In this document: positions 49,221-57,863 of the stretch, in pieces | Layout of the letters: each line of letters starts with the position of its first letter | Numbering within the stretch: the stretch's first letter is position 1 | From: Kitasatospora sp044457565 | GTDB lineage: Bacteria; Actinomycetota; Actinomycetes; Streptomycetales; Streptomycetaceae | Assembly: GCF_044457565.1 (NCBI RefSeq) | Contig: NZ_JBITGZ010000011.1 | Span: forward strand, 1-64,000 | Length of the DNA: 64,000 bases | Direction: 5' to 3' | Position numbers and translations under genes: made by a program | Notes under the pieces: generated by a model | What the model saw: only the letters and a program-made list of their open reading frames with translations | Database searches by the model: none | What the model was told of the DNA's origin: nothing

Positions 49221-50561
49221 TCAGGACGTCACCAGATTCTCGCTGGGCAGCTCGACGTGGGCGCCGAGGTCACGGAGCTTCTCCATGAAGTTCTCGTAGC
49301 CGCGGTTGATCAGGTCGATGCCGTGCACCGTGGAGGTGCCCTCCGCGGCCAGCGCCGCGATCAGGTACGAGAAGCCGCCGCGCAGGTCCGGGATGACCAG
49401 CTCGGAGCCGATCAGCTTGGACGGGCCGGAGACGACCGCCGAGTGCTGGAAGTTGCGGGCGCCGAAGCGGCACGGCGTGGAGCCGAGGCACTCGCGGTAG
49501 AGCTGGATGTGCGCGCCCATGAGGTTCAGCGCGGAGGTGAAGCCGAGCCGGGACTCGTAGACCGTCTCGTGCACGATCGACAGCCCGCTGGCCTGCGTCA
49601 GCGCGACCACCAGCGGCTGCTGCCAGTCGGTCTGGAAGCCGGGGTGCACGTCCGTCTCCAGGGCGATCGCCTTGAGCTCGCCGCCCGGGTGCCAGAAGCG
49701 GATGCCCTCGTCGTCCACCTCGAAGGCGCCGCCGACCTTCCGGAAGGTGTTGAGGAAGGTCATCATCTCCAGCTGGCGGGCACCGCGGACGTAGATGTCG
49801 CCCTTGGTCGCCAGCGCCGCGCACGCCCAGGACGCGGCTTCCAGCCGGTCCGGCAGGGCACGGTGGTTGTAGCCGCCGAGCTCGTCCACGCCGGTGATCA
49901 GGATGGTGCGGTCGGTGCCCATCGAGATGATCGCGCCCATCTTCTGCAGGACGCAGATGAGGTCGACGATCTCCGGCTCGATGGCCGCGTTGCGCAGCTC
50001 GGTGACGCCCTCGCACAGGACGGCCGTCAGCAGCACCTGCTCGGTCGCGCCGACCGACGGGTACGGCAGCTCGATCCGGGTGCCGCGCAGGCGCTGCGGG
50101 GCGACCAGGTAGGTGCCCTGCGGGTGCTTCTCGATGGTGGCGCCGAACTGGCGCAGCACCTCGAAGTGGAAGTCGACCGGCCGGCCGCCGATGTCGCAGC
50201 CGCCCAGGCCCGGGATGAAGGCGTGGCCGAGGCGGTGCAGCAGCGGGCCGCAGAACAGGATCGGGATCCGCGAGGAGCCGGCGTGCGCGTCGATGTCGGC
50301 GACGTTCGCGCTCTCCACGTGCGAGGGGTCGAGGATCAGCTCGCCCTCCTCGTCACCCGTGCGCACGGTCACACCGTGCAGCTGGAGCAGGCCGCGCACG
50401 ACCTTGACGTCACGGATGTCCGGGACGTTGCGCAGTCTGCTGGGGCCCGTGCCGAGCAGGGCGGCGACCATGGCCTTGGGGACCAGGTTCTTCGCACCAC
50501 GGACTCGGATCTCGCCTTCGAGCGGGTTTCCGCCGTGGACCAGCAGGACGTCGTCGGTCAT
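49221..50561 (-). CDS. murA: UDP-N-acetylglucosamine 1-carboxyvinyltransferase MurA
   Basis: 446 aa. The substrate residues Lys24-Asn25 (RGAKNLVPK) and the catalytic loop GGCDIGGRPVDFH with Cys122 are present. Cys122 is the residue alkylated by fosfomycin (Asp in mycobacterial MurA). It transfers enolpyruvate from PEP to UDP-GlcNAc, the first committed step of peptidoglycan synthesis. ATG 50561 (MTDDVLLVHGG) is the conserved start although its ribosome site is weak. The frame extends upstream to 50690 without support. Confidence 0.95.
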   Translation of the reverse strand: MTDDVLLVHGGNPLEGEIRVRGAKNLVPKAMVAALLGTGPSRLRNVPDIRDVKVVRGLLQLHGVTVRTGDEEGELILDPSHVESANVADIDAHAGSSRIPILFCGPLLHRLGHAFIPGLGGCDIGGRPVDFHFEVLRQFGATIEKHPQGTYLVAPQRLRGTRIELPYPSVGATEQVLLTAVLCEGVTELRNAAIEPEIVDLICVLQKMGAIISMGTDRTILITGVDELGGYNHRALPDRLEAASWACAALATKGDIYVRGARQLEMMTFLNTFRKVGGAFEVDDEGIRFWHPGGELKAIALETDVHPGFQTDWQQPLVVALTQASGLSIVHETVYESRLGFTSALNLMGAHIQLYRECLGSTPCRFGARNFQHSAVVSGPSKLIGSELVIPDLRGGFSYLIAALAAEGTSTVHGIDLINRGYENFMEKLRDLGAHVELPSENLVTS

Positions 50562-50858
50562 CGTTCTCGCAATCCGGGATGCCAGGTGAGTGGGTGCCAG
50601 CCCTTGGGGAGGGTGGGCGGTGGTGGGTCGTTCGGGCAGCTGTGGGGCCCCGGACGACCGAATCTCCGCCGCATGGGGGGTGTCCACCATCAGTAGATGG
50701 TAGTAGGCGTCCGCTTGGTTCCCTTCCGCCTGTTCCGTGATAGTGCTCTCTCAGGGTGGTCCGGCGCCCGCCGGTGCGTCCGTACGGGTGTTCGTCGGGC
50801 CCCGGACGATTGGGCGTGGGGTTACCCGTACCGGCCTGTCCTGCGGGATCATGTGGGC

Positions 50859-51428
50859 ATGACCGCGGCCCAATCGCACACCGGCCGACTGCTCGTCGCG
50901 ACCGCGTTGCTCACCGATCCGAACTTCACCCGGGCGGTGGTGCTGCTGCTCGACCACGACGAGGAGGGGGCGCTCGGCGTCGTGCTCAACCACCCCACCC
51001 CGATCGAGGTGGGTGCGGTGCTCGACGGCTGGGGAGGCCTGGTCGGGCAGCCCCCGGTGGTCTTCCAGGGCGGGCCCGTCGCGCTGGACTCCGCGCTGGG
51101 ACTGGGCGTGGCGCCCGGCGAGCCGGCCCAGGGCCAGCCGCTGGGCTGGCGGCGGGTGCACGGCGCGATCGGCCTGGTGGACCTGGAGGCGCCACCCGAG
51201 GTGCTGGCCGGCGAGCTGGGCGGCATGCGGATCTTCGCCGGGTACGCGGGCTGGTCGCCCGGCCAGCTGGAGAGCGAGCTGGCGAGCGGCGCGTGGTACC
51301 TGGTGGACGCCGAACCGGGGGACATCTCCAGCCCCGAGCCGGAGCGGCTCTGGCGGGCGGTGCTGCGCCGCCAGCGCGGGCCGCTGGCGCTGCTGGCGAC
51401 GTACCCCGACGATCCGACGCTGAACTGA
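50859..51428 (+). CDS. YqgE/AlgH family protein
   Basis: 189 aa. Family hallmarks: GRLLVATALLTDPNFTRAVV, DHDEEGALGVVLNHP, QGGPV and IFAGYAGWSPGQLE. Function not established. Members are cytosolic, and E. coli YqgE is linked by neighbourhood to RNA metabolism. ATG 50859 starts at the conserved core; a GTG two codons upstream is an alternative. Confidence 0.92.
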   Translation: MTAAQSHTGRLLVATALLTDPNFTRAVVLLLDHDEEGALGVVLNHPTPIEVGAVLDGWGGLVGQPPVVFQGGPVALDSALGLGVAPGEPAQGQPLGWRRVHGAIGLVDLEAPPEVLAGELGGMRIFAGYAGWSPGQLESELASGAWYLVDAEPGDISSPEPERLWRAVLRRQRGPLALLATYPDDPTLN

Positions 51429-51527
51429 GCCGCCCGCCCGCCGGGTTGCCGCCACGGCGCCGGGCCGGGTCGCCGCCGTCCCACCGGGCCGGGCGCCCGA
51501 CACTGGCCCGCTCTCGCCGCGCCCCCA

Positions 51528-51533
51528 TAGACT
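51528..51533 (+). promoter_or_regulatory. -10 element, leaderless start of the DUF3039 gene
   Basis: TAGACT lies 8 nt before the ATG at 51542 and no Shine-Dalgarno sequence is present, the same arrangement as at ctpA. Confidence 0.45.
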
Positions 51534-51541
51534 TGGCACTC

Positions 51542-51829
51542 ATGAGCACTCTTGAGCCCGAGCGCGGCCTCGGCACCGGCACCCTGGTCGAGCCCGTCCC
51601 GCAGGTGTCCAACGGGGACGGCGACCACGAGCGCTTCGCCCACTACGTCCAGAAGGACAAGATCATGGAGAGCGCGCTCTCCGGGTCTCCCGTGGTGGCG
51701 CTCTGCGGCAAGGTGTGGGTTCCCGGCCGCGACCCGAAGAAGTACCCCGTCTGTCCGATGTGCAAGGAGATCTACGACGGCATCGGCAAGCCGCAGGACG
51801 GCCAGGGCGGCGGCAAGGACCAGGGCTGA
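51542..51829 (+). CDS. DUF3039 domain-containing protein
   Basis: 95 aa actinobacterial family. HERFAHYVQKDKIMESALSG is followed by a zinc-ribbon-like set LCGKVW...CPMC. Soluble, function unknown. A glycine/glutamine-rich tail ends the protein. Confidence 0.9.
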   Translation: MSTLEPERGLGTGTLVEPVPQVSNGDGDHERFAHYVQKDKIMESALSGSPVVALCGKVWVPGRDPKKYPVCPMCKEIYDGIGKPQDGQGGGKDQG

Positions 51830-51902
51830 GCCGCCCGCCGGGTGGCGGGTCCATCGGTGATTGGTCTGTGTCACTCGCCGTTCGGCGGGGCGTGACGGCC
51901 TG

Positions 51903-52425
51903 ATGGACCTCACCCCGCAGGACCTCACCCCGCAGGATCCCGATCCGCAGGACCTCGCCGCGCTGCAGCTGATTCCCGCTCCGACGGCGGCCGCCGCCGG
52001 GCGGGGCAGGATCTGCTGCTCGGCCCGGACGCCACGCCGACCGCCGTGCCCGCCCTGGAGCCCGCCGAGCACTGGCTGCGCGCCACGCAGAACGCCACCG
52101 GCCTGCCGCTGCGCCCGGCGGTCGGCAGCGGCGCGGGTACGGGCGGCGGGGCGAGCGCCGTCGAACTGATCGAGGACCGGGCGCCGGCCGCCGAGGCGTA
52201 CCGGATCTCGGTACGCGCCGACCGGGCGGTGATCACGGCCCGCGGCCCCGCCGGGGCGCTCCGGGGCGCCCCGGGACACTGCGCCAGCTGCTCGGCTCCC
52301 GGCACTTCCTGCCCCGGCTGGACGCGCTGGGCGTGGAGTACCACCCGGCCGCCGGGCCGCGGCCGTGGCAGTGGTGGCCCGGGGTGGCGGGACGCCCGAT
52401 CGAGGGGGAGCCGCCGCGGGTGTGA
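51903..52425 (+). pseudogene. GH20 beta-N-acetylhexosaminidase remnant (two frameshifts, catalytic domain lost)
   Basis: Three frames must be joined. 51903 to ~52000 reads MDLTPQDLTPQD... LQLIPAPTA. ~52000 to ~52275 reads LLLGPDATPTAVPALEPAEHW, PAEAYRISV and GPAGALRGA. ~52283-52425 reads TLRQLLGSRHFLP and ends in TGA. The middle part matches the N-terminal GH20b domain of hexosaminidases (AEAYRISVRADRAVIT). The TIM-barrel catalytic domain is absent, leaving ~170 residues of a ~530-aa enzyme. The two shifts fall in G/C runs, so sequencing error is possible for one of them but would not restore the missing domain. Confidence 0.75.
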
Positions 52426-52488
52426 CGCGGCCGGGGATTCGTCCGTGGGAACTTTGCGACGGCATCCAGGCGTCAAGAGCAGGTGAAC

Positions 52489-52521
52489 ATCTGCTCCGGC
52501 CCGCGCCGGACCGGAGCAGAT
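52489..52521. promoter_or_regulatory. Perfect inverted repeat upstream of the xanthine-dehydrogenase-like operon
   Basis: ATCTGCTCCGG and CCGGAGCAGAT (11-bp perfect arms, 11-nt centre). The right arm runs into TACCAT (52521-52526), a possible -10 box. It is either an operator or a terminator for the dead gene upstream; there is no T tract. Confidence 0.5.
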
Positions 52522-52597
52522 ACCATCCGGATTCGGTCTCAATCGGTCACGCGCGCTCGGCGCCCCAGAAATGATCATCGAGCATTGTGTGCCAGAG

Positions 52598-52634
52598 TTG
52601 CCCAACCCGGCCCGATCGCCCGTACCCTACGGGC
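52598..52634 (+). promoter_or_regulatory. Candidate promoter with overlapping palindrome
   Basis: TTGCCC and TACCCT are 19 nt apart (longer than ideal). The -10 lies inside GCCCGTA-CCC-TACGGGC (52618-52634), so a bound regulator would block it. Confidence 0.35.
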
Positions 52635-52690
52635 CAGGCCGTGCTGCCGACGCGGACACCCGGCCGAGGGCCGGGGGCGGCAGGCAGTCG

Positions 52691-52723
52691 ATGAGCAAGT
52701 GGAGCACGGTGGGACCCAGGTGA
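52691..52723 (+). CDS. Possible leader peptide MSKWSTVGPR
   Basis: A 10-codon ORF whose TGA overlaps the GTG start of the next gene (GTGA), the same coupling used between all genes of the operon. No strong ribosome site is visible, and the overlap could be chance. Confidence 0.25.
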   Translation: MSKWSTVGPR

Positions 52724-53601
52724 ACCGGACGATCATGCTGCCGGCCTCCCTCGACGAGGCCGTCGAAGCGCTTGCCGCCACCCCGGCCGCGGTGCCGGTG
52801 GCCGGCGCCACCGACCTGATGGAGGCCGTCAACGCCGGACGGCTGCGCCCCGCCGCCCTGATCGGCCTCGGCCGGATCACCGAGCTGCGCGGCTGGCGCT
52901 ACGAGGACGGCGGCACCGCGGTGCTCGGCGCCGGGCTGACCCACGCCCGGATGGACCGGCCCGACTTCGCCGCCCTGATCCCCGCGCTCGCCGACGCCGC
53001 CCGCACCGCAGGCCCCCCGCAGGTACGCAACGTGGGCACCCTCGGCGGCAACATCGCCACCGCCGCGCCCGCCGGTGACACCCTGCCGGTGCTCGCCGCG
53101 CTGGAGGCCACCGCAACCCTGGCCCGGCCCGGCTCCACCCGCGAGGTCCCGATCAGCCACCTGCTGACCGGCCTGGACCCGCTGCGCCCGGGAGAGCTCC
53201 TCACCTGGGTCCGGGTGCCGCTGCTGCACGCACCGCAGGTCTTCCTCAAGTCCACCGGCCGCAGCGGCCCGTCCCGCGCCACCGCCTCCGTCGCCCTCGT
53301 CCTGGACCCCGCCCGCCGCGCCGTGCGCTGCGCAGTCGGAGCCGTCGCCCCGGTGCCGCTGCGGCCGCTGGAGGCCGAGGCCTGGGTCGCCGGCTGTATC
53401 GACTGGGAGGGCTCCCGGGAGATCGACCCGGCCGCGACCGCCGCGTTCGGCGAGTATGTGGCAGGCGCCTGCGTCCCCGACAACTACGGCGCCGAGGGCC
53501 CGTGGGAGGCCGCCACCGAGGGGCCGAGCGCCGCGGCCGTCCGGCTGCGGCGTACCGTAGCGGTGCTGGCCCGCCGGGCACTGGGAAGGGCGCTGAAGTG
53601 A
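52720..53601 (+). CDS. Xanthine dehydrogenase family FAD-binding subunit
   Basis: 293 aa, CoxM/XdhB type. FAD-binding motifs are VPVAGATDLMEAV (~27-39) and VRNVGTLGGNIATAAPAGD (~98-116), with the C-terminal CO-dehydrogenase flavoprotein domain after that. It shuttles electrons from the Fe-S subunit to NAD or another acceptor. GTG start. Its stop overlaps the next gene by 4 nt. Confidence 0.9.
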   Translation: MNRTIMLPASLDEAVEALAATPAAVPVAGATDLMEAVNAGRLRPAALIGLGRITELRGWRYEDGGTAVLGAGLTHARMDRPDFAALIPALADAARTAGPPQVRNVGTLGGNIATAAPAGDTLPVLAALEATATLARPGSTREVPISHLLTGLDPLRPGELLTWVRVPLLHAPQVFLKSTGRSGPSRATASVALVLDPARRAVRCAVGAVAPVPLRPLEAEAWVAGCIDWEGSREIDPAATAAFGEYVAGACVPDNYGAEGPWEAATEGPSAAAVRLRRTVAVLARRALGRALK

Positions 53602-54983
53602 CGACAGACTCCATCGATCCCGGCCCGCTCGACCCGGCTCCGCCGGTGAGCGCCGAGTTGCGGCCGTGCGCCTCGTACACGCTGCGGGTCAACGGCTTCG
53701 AACGGCCCGTCACCGACGCCTGGATCGGGGAGAGCCTGCTCTACGTGCTGCGCGAGCGCCTCGGCCTGGCCGGCGCCAAGGACGGCTGCGAGCAGGGCGA
53801 GTGCGGGGCCTGCTCGGTGCAGGTGGACGGACAGCTGGTGGCGGGCTGCCTGGTGCCCGCGGCGCTCGCCGCCGACAGTGAGATCAACACCGTCGAGGGG
53901 CTCTCGGCGGGCGGCGCGGCCAGTGACGTACAGCTGGCGCTGGCCGAGTCCGGCGCGGTGCAGTGCGGCTACTGCACCCCCGGCATGGCGATGGCCGTGC
54001 ACGACCTGCTCCAGCGCAACCACCGGCCCAGCGAGGTCGAGGCCCGTCAGGCGCTCTGCGGCAACCTCTGCCGCTGCACCGGCTACCGGGGCGTGCTGGC
54101 CGCCGTCCAGAGCGTCGCCGACGCCCGCGCCCTGGAGGCGGAGGCCGAGCTGGAGCCCGACGCGGCCGACGAGGCCGAGCCGGCGGCCGGTCAGCCGTCG
54201 GCACCCGCCGCCGAGCCGGCCGCACCCCCGGCCGCGCCGCCGGCGGCGCAGTCCGCCGCCGACCTGCCGCTGGCCGGCGAACTGCCGGTCTACGCGGACT
54301 CGGAGGCCTGGGTCGAGCACATCCCGCAGCAGTCCGCCGCGCAGGTCCCGGCCGCCGCGGAGCACGCCACGGAGTACATGGCGGAGTACGCCACGCAGCC
54401 GACCGCCGCGGGCACCGGCGTCGGGGTGGGCATGGAGTACGGCTACGACGGCGTCTACGACACCGGGGTGCTGCCGCCCATCACGGGCATCCCCGCGCAG
54501 CACGCGCCCCAGCACCACACCCCGCAGCAGCACGTGCCCCAGCACCACGCCCCCCAGCAGGGCCAGTACCCGCAGCCCGGTCAGTTCCCGCAGCCGGGGT
54601 ACGCCGAGGCGCCCTTCCAGGGCACACCCGCGCACGGCACCTACCTGCCGGACCAGCCGTACGAGGGCGGCGTCCCCTACGAGGGCCAGGGTCACTACGA
54701 GGGCGGCACACCGTACCTGGGAGTGCCCTACCAGCAGGTGCCCCAGATGCCGCCGATGCAGCCGATGCCGCAGATGCACGGCGGGTACGACGGCCCGGTC
54801 TACGAGGGCACCCCGGCGCACGGCACCGCCTTCGACGGCCCCGGCCCCGAGGGCACGCCCGCGCACGGCACCCCGTACATCCCGACGCCACCCCACGGCG
54901 TGCCGACCGACGCCGGCCACGGCATCCCGTACGGCGCGACCCCCGCCCACGGCACCCCCATTCCCGAGGACCGCCACGCATGA
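53598..54983 (+). CDS. Xanthine dehydrogenase family [2Fe-2S] subunit with long repeat-rich C-terminal extension
   Basis: 461 aa. Residues ~20-175 are a complete CoxS/XdhC-type subunit: plant-type ferredoxin cysteines in KDGCEQGECGACSVQ plus AGC, then the second cluster in QCGYCTPGM and LCGNLCRCTGYRG. Residues ~176-461 are an added Ala/Pro- then Gln/His/Pro/Gly/Tyr-rich region with four (G/A)TPAHGT repeats and many HxPQ units. Normal subunits end near 160-180 aa. The extension is encoded in frame with normal codon use and is followed by an ATGA overlap with the next gene, so it is a real part of the protein. Its role is unknown. Confidence 0.88.
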   Translation: MTTDSIDPGPLDPAPPVSAELRPCASYTLRVNGFERPVTDAWIGESLLYVLRERLGLAGAKDGCEQGECGACSVQVDGQLVAGCLVPAALAADSEINTVEGLSAGGAASDVQLALAESGAVQCGYCTPGMAMAVHDLLQRNHRPSEVEARQALCGNLCRCTGYRGVLAAVQSVADARALEAEAELEPDAADEAEPAAGQPSAPAAEPAAPPAAPPAAQSAADLPLAGELPVYADSEAWVEHIPQQSAAQVPAAAEHATEYMAEYATQPTAAGTGVGVGMEYGYDGVYDTGVLPPITGIPAQHAPQHHTPQQHVPQHHAPQQGQYPQPGQFPQPGYAEAPFQGTPAHGTYLPDQPYEGGVPYEGQGHYEGGTPYLGVPYQQVPQMPPMQPMPQMHGGYDGPVYEGTPAHGTAFDGPGPEGTPAHGTPYIPTPPHGVPTDAGHGIPYGATPAHGTPIPEDRHA

Positions 54984-57322
54984 CCTCGCCGACCGACATC
55001 GCGGCAGTGCCCCAGACCGACAGTGCCCGGCCGGACGGCGGCGAGAGTCAGACCCCCGAGCCCTTCGGCCTCGGCAGTTCCCCGCTGCGCACCGACGCCC
55101 TGCCCAAGGCGCTCGGCATCTACCCGTACGCCGCCGACCTCTGGGCCGAGGGCCTGCTGTGGGGCGCGGTGCTGCGCGCCCCGCACCCGCACGCCCGGAT
55201 CGTCTCGGTCGACACCTCCGCCGCGCTCGCCCTGCCCGGGGTGCACGCCGTGGTCACCGCCGACGACCTCCCGCCGGGCCCGGACGGTGGCCAGGACGGC
55301 GCCCCGCACGGCCCGATCGTCGCCGACCGGCCGATCCTGGCCGCCGGGGTGGTGCGCCACCACGGCGAGCCGGTCGCCGCCGTCGCTGCCGACCACCCCG
55401 ACACCGCGCGCCTTGCGGCCGCCTCGATCGTGGTCGAGTACGAGCTGCTGGAGCCCGTCACCGACCCCGAGCAGGCCTTCACCGCCGCCCCGCTGCACCC
55501 GGACGGCAACCTCTTCCGCCACCTGCCGCTGCGTACCGGCGACCCCGAGGCGGTCGGCGAGATCATCGTCGAGGGCCTCTACCAGGTCGGCCGTCAGGAC
55601 CCGGCGCCGATCGGCGCCGAGGCGGGCCTGGCCGTGCCGCGCCCGGACGGCGGCGTCGAGCTGCACCTGTCCTCCACCGACCCGCACGGCGACCGCGACC
55701 GCACCGCCGCGTGCCTGGGCCTGGAGCCCGACCGGGTCAGGCTGGTCGTCACCGGCGTGCCGGGGGCCACCGCCGACCGCGAGGACCTGTCCTTCCAGGT
55801 CACCCTGGCGCTGCTCGCGCTGCGCACCGGCCGCCCGGTGAAGATGACCCTCACCCGCGCCGAGTCCTTCCACACCCACACCGCCCGCCACCCGGCCCTG
55901 CTGCGCTACCGTCACCACGCGGACGCCGAGGGCCGGCTGGTCAAGGTCGAGGCACAGATCCTGCTGGACGGCGGCGCCTACGCCGACGTGTCCTCGGAGG
56001 CGCTGGCCGCCGCGACGGCGTTCTCGGTCGGCCCCTACGTCTGCCCGAACGTCTTCGTGGACGCCTGGGCCGTACGCACCAACAACCCGCCCGCCGGTCG
56101 GATGCGCGGCGAGGGCGCCCTGCAGACCTGCTTCGCGTACGAGTCCCAGCTCGACCAGCTGGCCGCCCGCCTCGGGCTGGACCCGGTCGAGATCCGCCGC
56201 CGCAACGCCCTCGCCACCGGGGACCCGATGCCGACCGGACAGGCCGTCACCTGCCCCGCGCCGGTCGCCGCCCTGCTCGACGCCGTGGCGGGCGAGCCGC
56301 TGCCCGTCCTGCCGGTGGACGACCCGGACGCCGACTGGCTGCTGCCCGGCGGCCCCGGCGGCGCGGGGGACCCGGCGGCGGTGCGGCGCGGCATCGGCTA
56401 CGCGGTGGGCATGGTGCACATGCTCGGCGCCGAGGGCGAGGACGAGGTCTCCACCGCGACCGTGCGGGTCAGCGGTGACCACGCCACCGTCATCTGCGCC
56501 GCCGTGGACTCCGGCCAGGGCTTCGCGACTCTGGCCCGGCAGATCGTGCAGTCCGTGCTGGGCGTGAGCGAGGTCTACATCGCGCCGGTGGACAGTGACC
56601 AGTCGATCGCGGGTCCCTCGGCGCGCGGGCGGCACACCTGGGTCTCCGGCGGCGCCGTCGAGCGGGCCGCGCTGATGGTCCGCCACCAGCTGCTCCAGCC
56701 GATCGCGGCGAACTTCGGGATGTCGGTCGAGCTGCTCTCGATCTCCGACGGCAAGATCACTTCTTACGACGGGGTGCTGGGCATGCCGGTCGGCGAGGCG
56801 CTGGAGGGAAAGGAGCTCTGGGCCACCGCCCAGTGCCGCCCGCACCCGACCGAGCCGCTGGACGAGGCCGGCCAGGGCGACGCCTTCGTCTCCATCGCCT
56901 TCTGCGCGATGCGGGCCGTGGTGGACGTGGACATCGAGCTCGGCGCCGTCCGGGTGGTCGACGTCACCGTCGCCCAGGACGTCGGCCGGGCGCTGAACCC
57001 GCGCCAGATCGAGGACCGGATCGAGGCCGGCGTCGCCCAGGGCGTGGGCCTGGCCCTGCTGGAGGACCTGCGCACCGAGGGCGGCCTGCTGGCCAACCCC
57101 TCGCTCACCGGCTACCGGCTGCCCACCGCGCTGGACACCCCGGACGTACGGATCGCGGCCCTGCTGGAGGAGCGCGACGTGGTCGCCACCTTCGGCGCCA
57201 AGGCCGTCAGCGCCGTGCCCGCCGTGGTCGCCCCGGCCGCCGTCGCCGCCGCCGTCCGCGCCGCCACCGGCCTGCCCGTCGGCCGCCTCCCGATCCGCCC
57301 CGAGGACGCCATCACCGCCTGA
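54980..57322 (+). CDS. Xanthine dehydrogenase family molybdopterin-binding subunit (active-site Glu replaced)
   Basis: 780 aa, CoxL/XdhA-like. N-terminal a/b hammerhead (~25-150), then the molybdopterin-binding domains (VDSGQGFATLARQIVQ; GPSARGRHTWVSGGA; VDVTVAQDVGRALNPRQIE). In xanthine dehydrogenases and aldehyde oxidases the C-terminal GVGE glutamate is the catalytic base. The aligned sequence here is GAKAVSAVP, with Ser744. The AMRGxGxxQ-type loop is MRGEGALQ. The enzyme may use another substrate or mechanism, or be impaired. The ATG overlaps the previous stop (ATGA). No gene for molybdenum cofactor insertion is adjacent. Confidence 0.88.
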   Translation: MTSPTDIAAVPQTDSARPDGGESQTPEPFGLGSSPLRTDALPKALGIYPYAADLWAEGLLWGAVLRAPHPHARIVSVDTSAALALPGVHAVVTADDLPPGPDGGQDGAPHGPIVADRPILAAGVVRHHGEPVAAVAADHPDTARLAAASIVVEYELLEPVTDPEQAFTAAPLHPDGNLFRHLPLRTGDPEAVGEIIVEGLYQVGRQDPAPIGAEAGLAVPRPDGGVELHLSSTDPHGDRDRTAACLGLEPDRVRLVVTGVPGATADREDLSFQVTLALLALRTGRPVKMTLTRAESFHTHTARHPALLRYRHHADAEGRLVKVEAQILLDGGAYADVSSEALAAATAFSVGPYVCPNVFVDAWAVRTNNPPAGRMRGEGALQTCFAYESQLDQLAARLGLDPVEIRRRNALATGDPMPTGQAVTCPAPVAALLDAVAGEPLPVLPVDDPDADWLLPGGPGGAGDPAAVRRGIGYAVGMVHMLGAEGEDEVSTATVRVSGDHATVICAAVDSGQGFATLARQIVQSVLGVSEVYIAPVDSDQSIAGPSARGRHTWVSGGAVERAALMVRHQLLQPIAANFGMSVELLSISDGKITSYDGVLGMPVGEALEGKELWATAQCRPHPTEPLDEAGQGDAFVSIAFCAMRAVVDVDIELGAVRVVDVTVAQDVGRALNPRQIEDRIEAGVAQGVGLALLEDLRTEGGLLANPSLTGYRLPTALDTPDVRIAALLEERDVVATFGAKAVSAVPAVVAPAAVAAAVRAATGLPVGRLPIRPEDAITA

Positions 57323-57513
57323 CCCGGCGCAGCCTCAGGCAGCCCGCGGGCTGAATGCGACCTGCGTGGCCTCGGCGTCGATGGTGGCGTCCGGCCGGGC
57401 GTCCAGAGCGGGCGCCGGTCGACGGAGCCGATCCGGTCGCGCCGTGCCGGCCGCCGTTGTACCGCTGAATTCTCCGGGAATGGCGCGGCGAATGGGGCGA
57501 GGAATTGCACGAC

Positions 57514-57551
57514 GAATTGCCGGGCAGCGGGAATTCGCTGACCGGCAATTC
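57514..57551 (-). terminator. Terminator of tRNA-Cys
   Basis: Stem of 15 bp with one internal mismatch: GAATTGCCGG with CCGGCAATTC outside and CAGCG with CGCTG inside. It lies 6 nt downstream of the tRNA 3' end on the minus strand. Confidence 0.75.
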
Positions 57552-57557
57552 TGGGGG

Positions 57558-57629
57558 AGGCCATGGCGGGAATCGAACCCGCGTAAACCGCTTTGCAGGC
57601 GGTTCCCTGAGCCACTCGGGCACACGGCC
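57558..57629 (-). tRNA. tRNA-Cys (GCA)
   Basis: 72 nt on the minus strand. Acceptor GGCCGTG pairs with CATGGCC. The anticodon stem-loop is ACCGC-CTGCAAA-GCGGT (anticodon GCA, plus-strand 57594-57596), and the T arm is GCGGG-TTCGATT-CCCGC. Discriminator U is the expected identity base for tRNA-Cys. CCA is not encoded. It stands alone, flanked by its terminator. Confidence 0.93.
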
Positions 57630-57863
57630 GGGGGAGGGCTGCGCGTTCAGGCGCAGGGGCAGGCGCGACAACACCGGGGAGCGGTACAGGTGCGGGGCGC
57701 GGAAAGGGCCACCGGCTTCCTGTTCATGTCCGACTCCTGTCGTTGCGCTGCTTGGTGAATTCATCTTATGGGGTGCGCTCCGGGGTGCGTCAATATCCGA
57801 ATGTAAATTCTGTATGGCGCGTCGTGCTACCGTCGAAGGCAGGTGAGCGATCACGCGATCACC

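Noticed and set aside
57340..57353. CAGCCCG/CGGGCTG as terminator of the xanthine-dehydrogenase-like operon
   Set aside because: A 7-bp perfect palindrome without loop or T run is too weak to call; the true terminator remains unclear.
57505..57846. Plus-strand ORF with GGNRTRVNRFAGGSLSHSGT
   Set aside because: This peptide is the antisense translation of the tRNA-Cys gene, a common annotation artefact.
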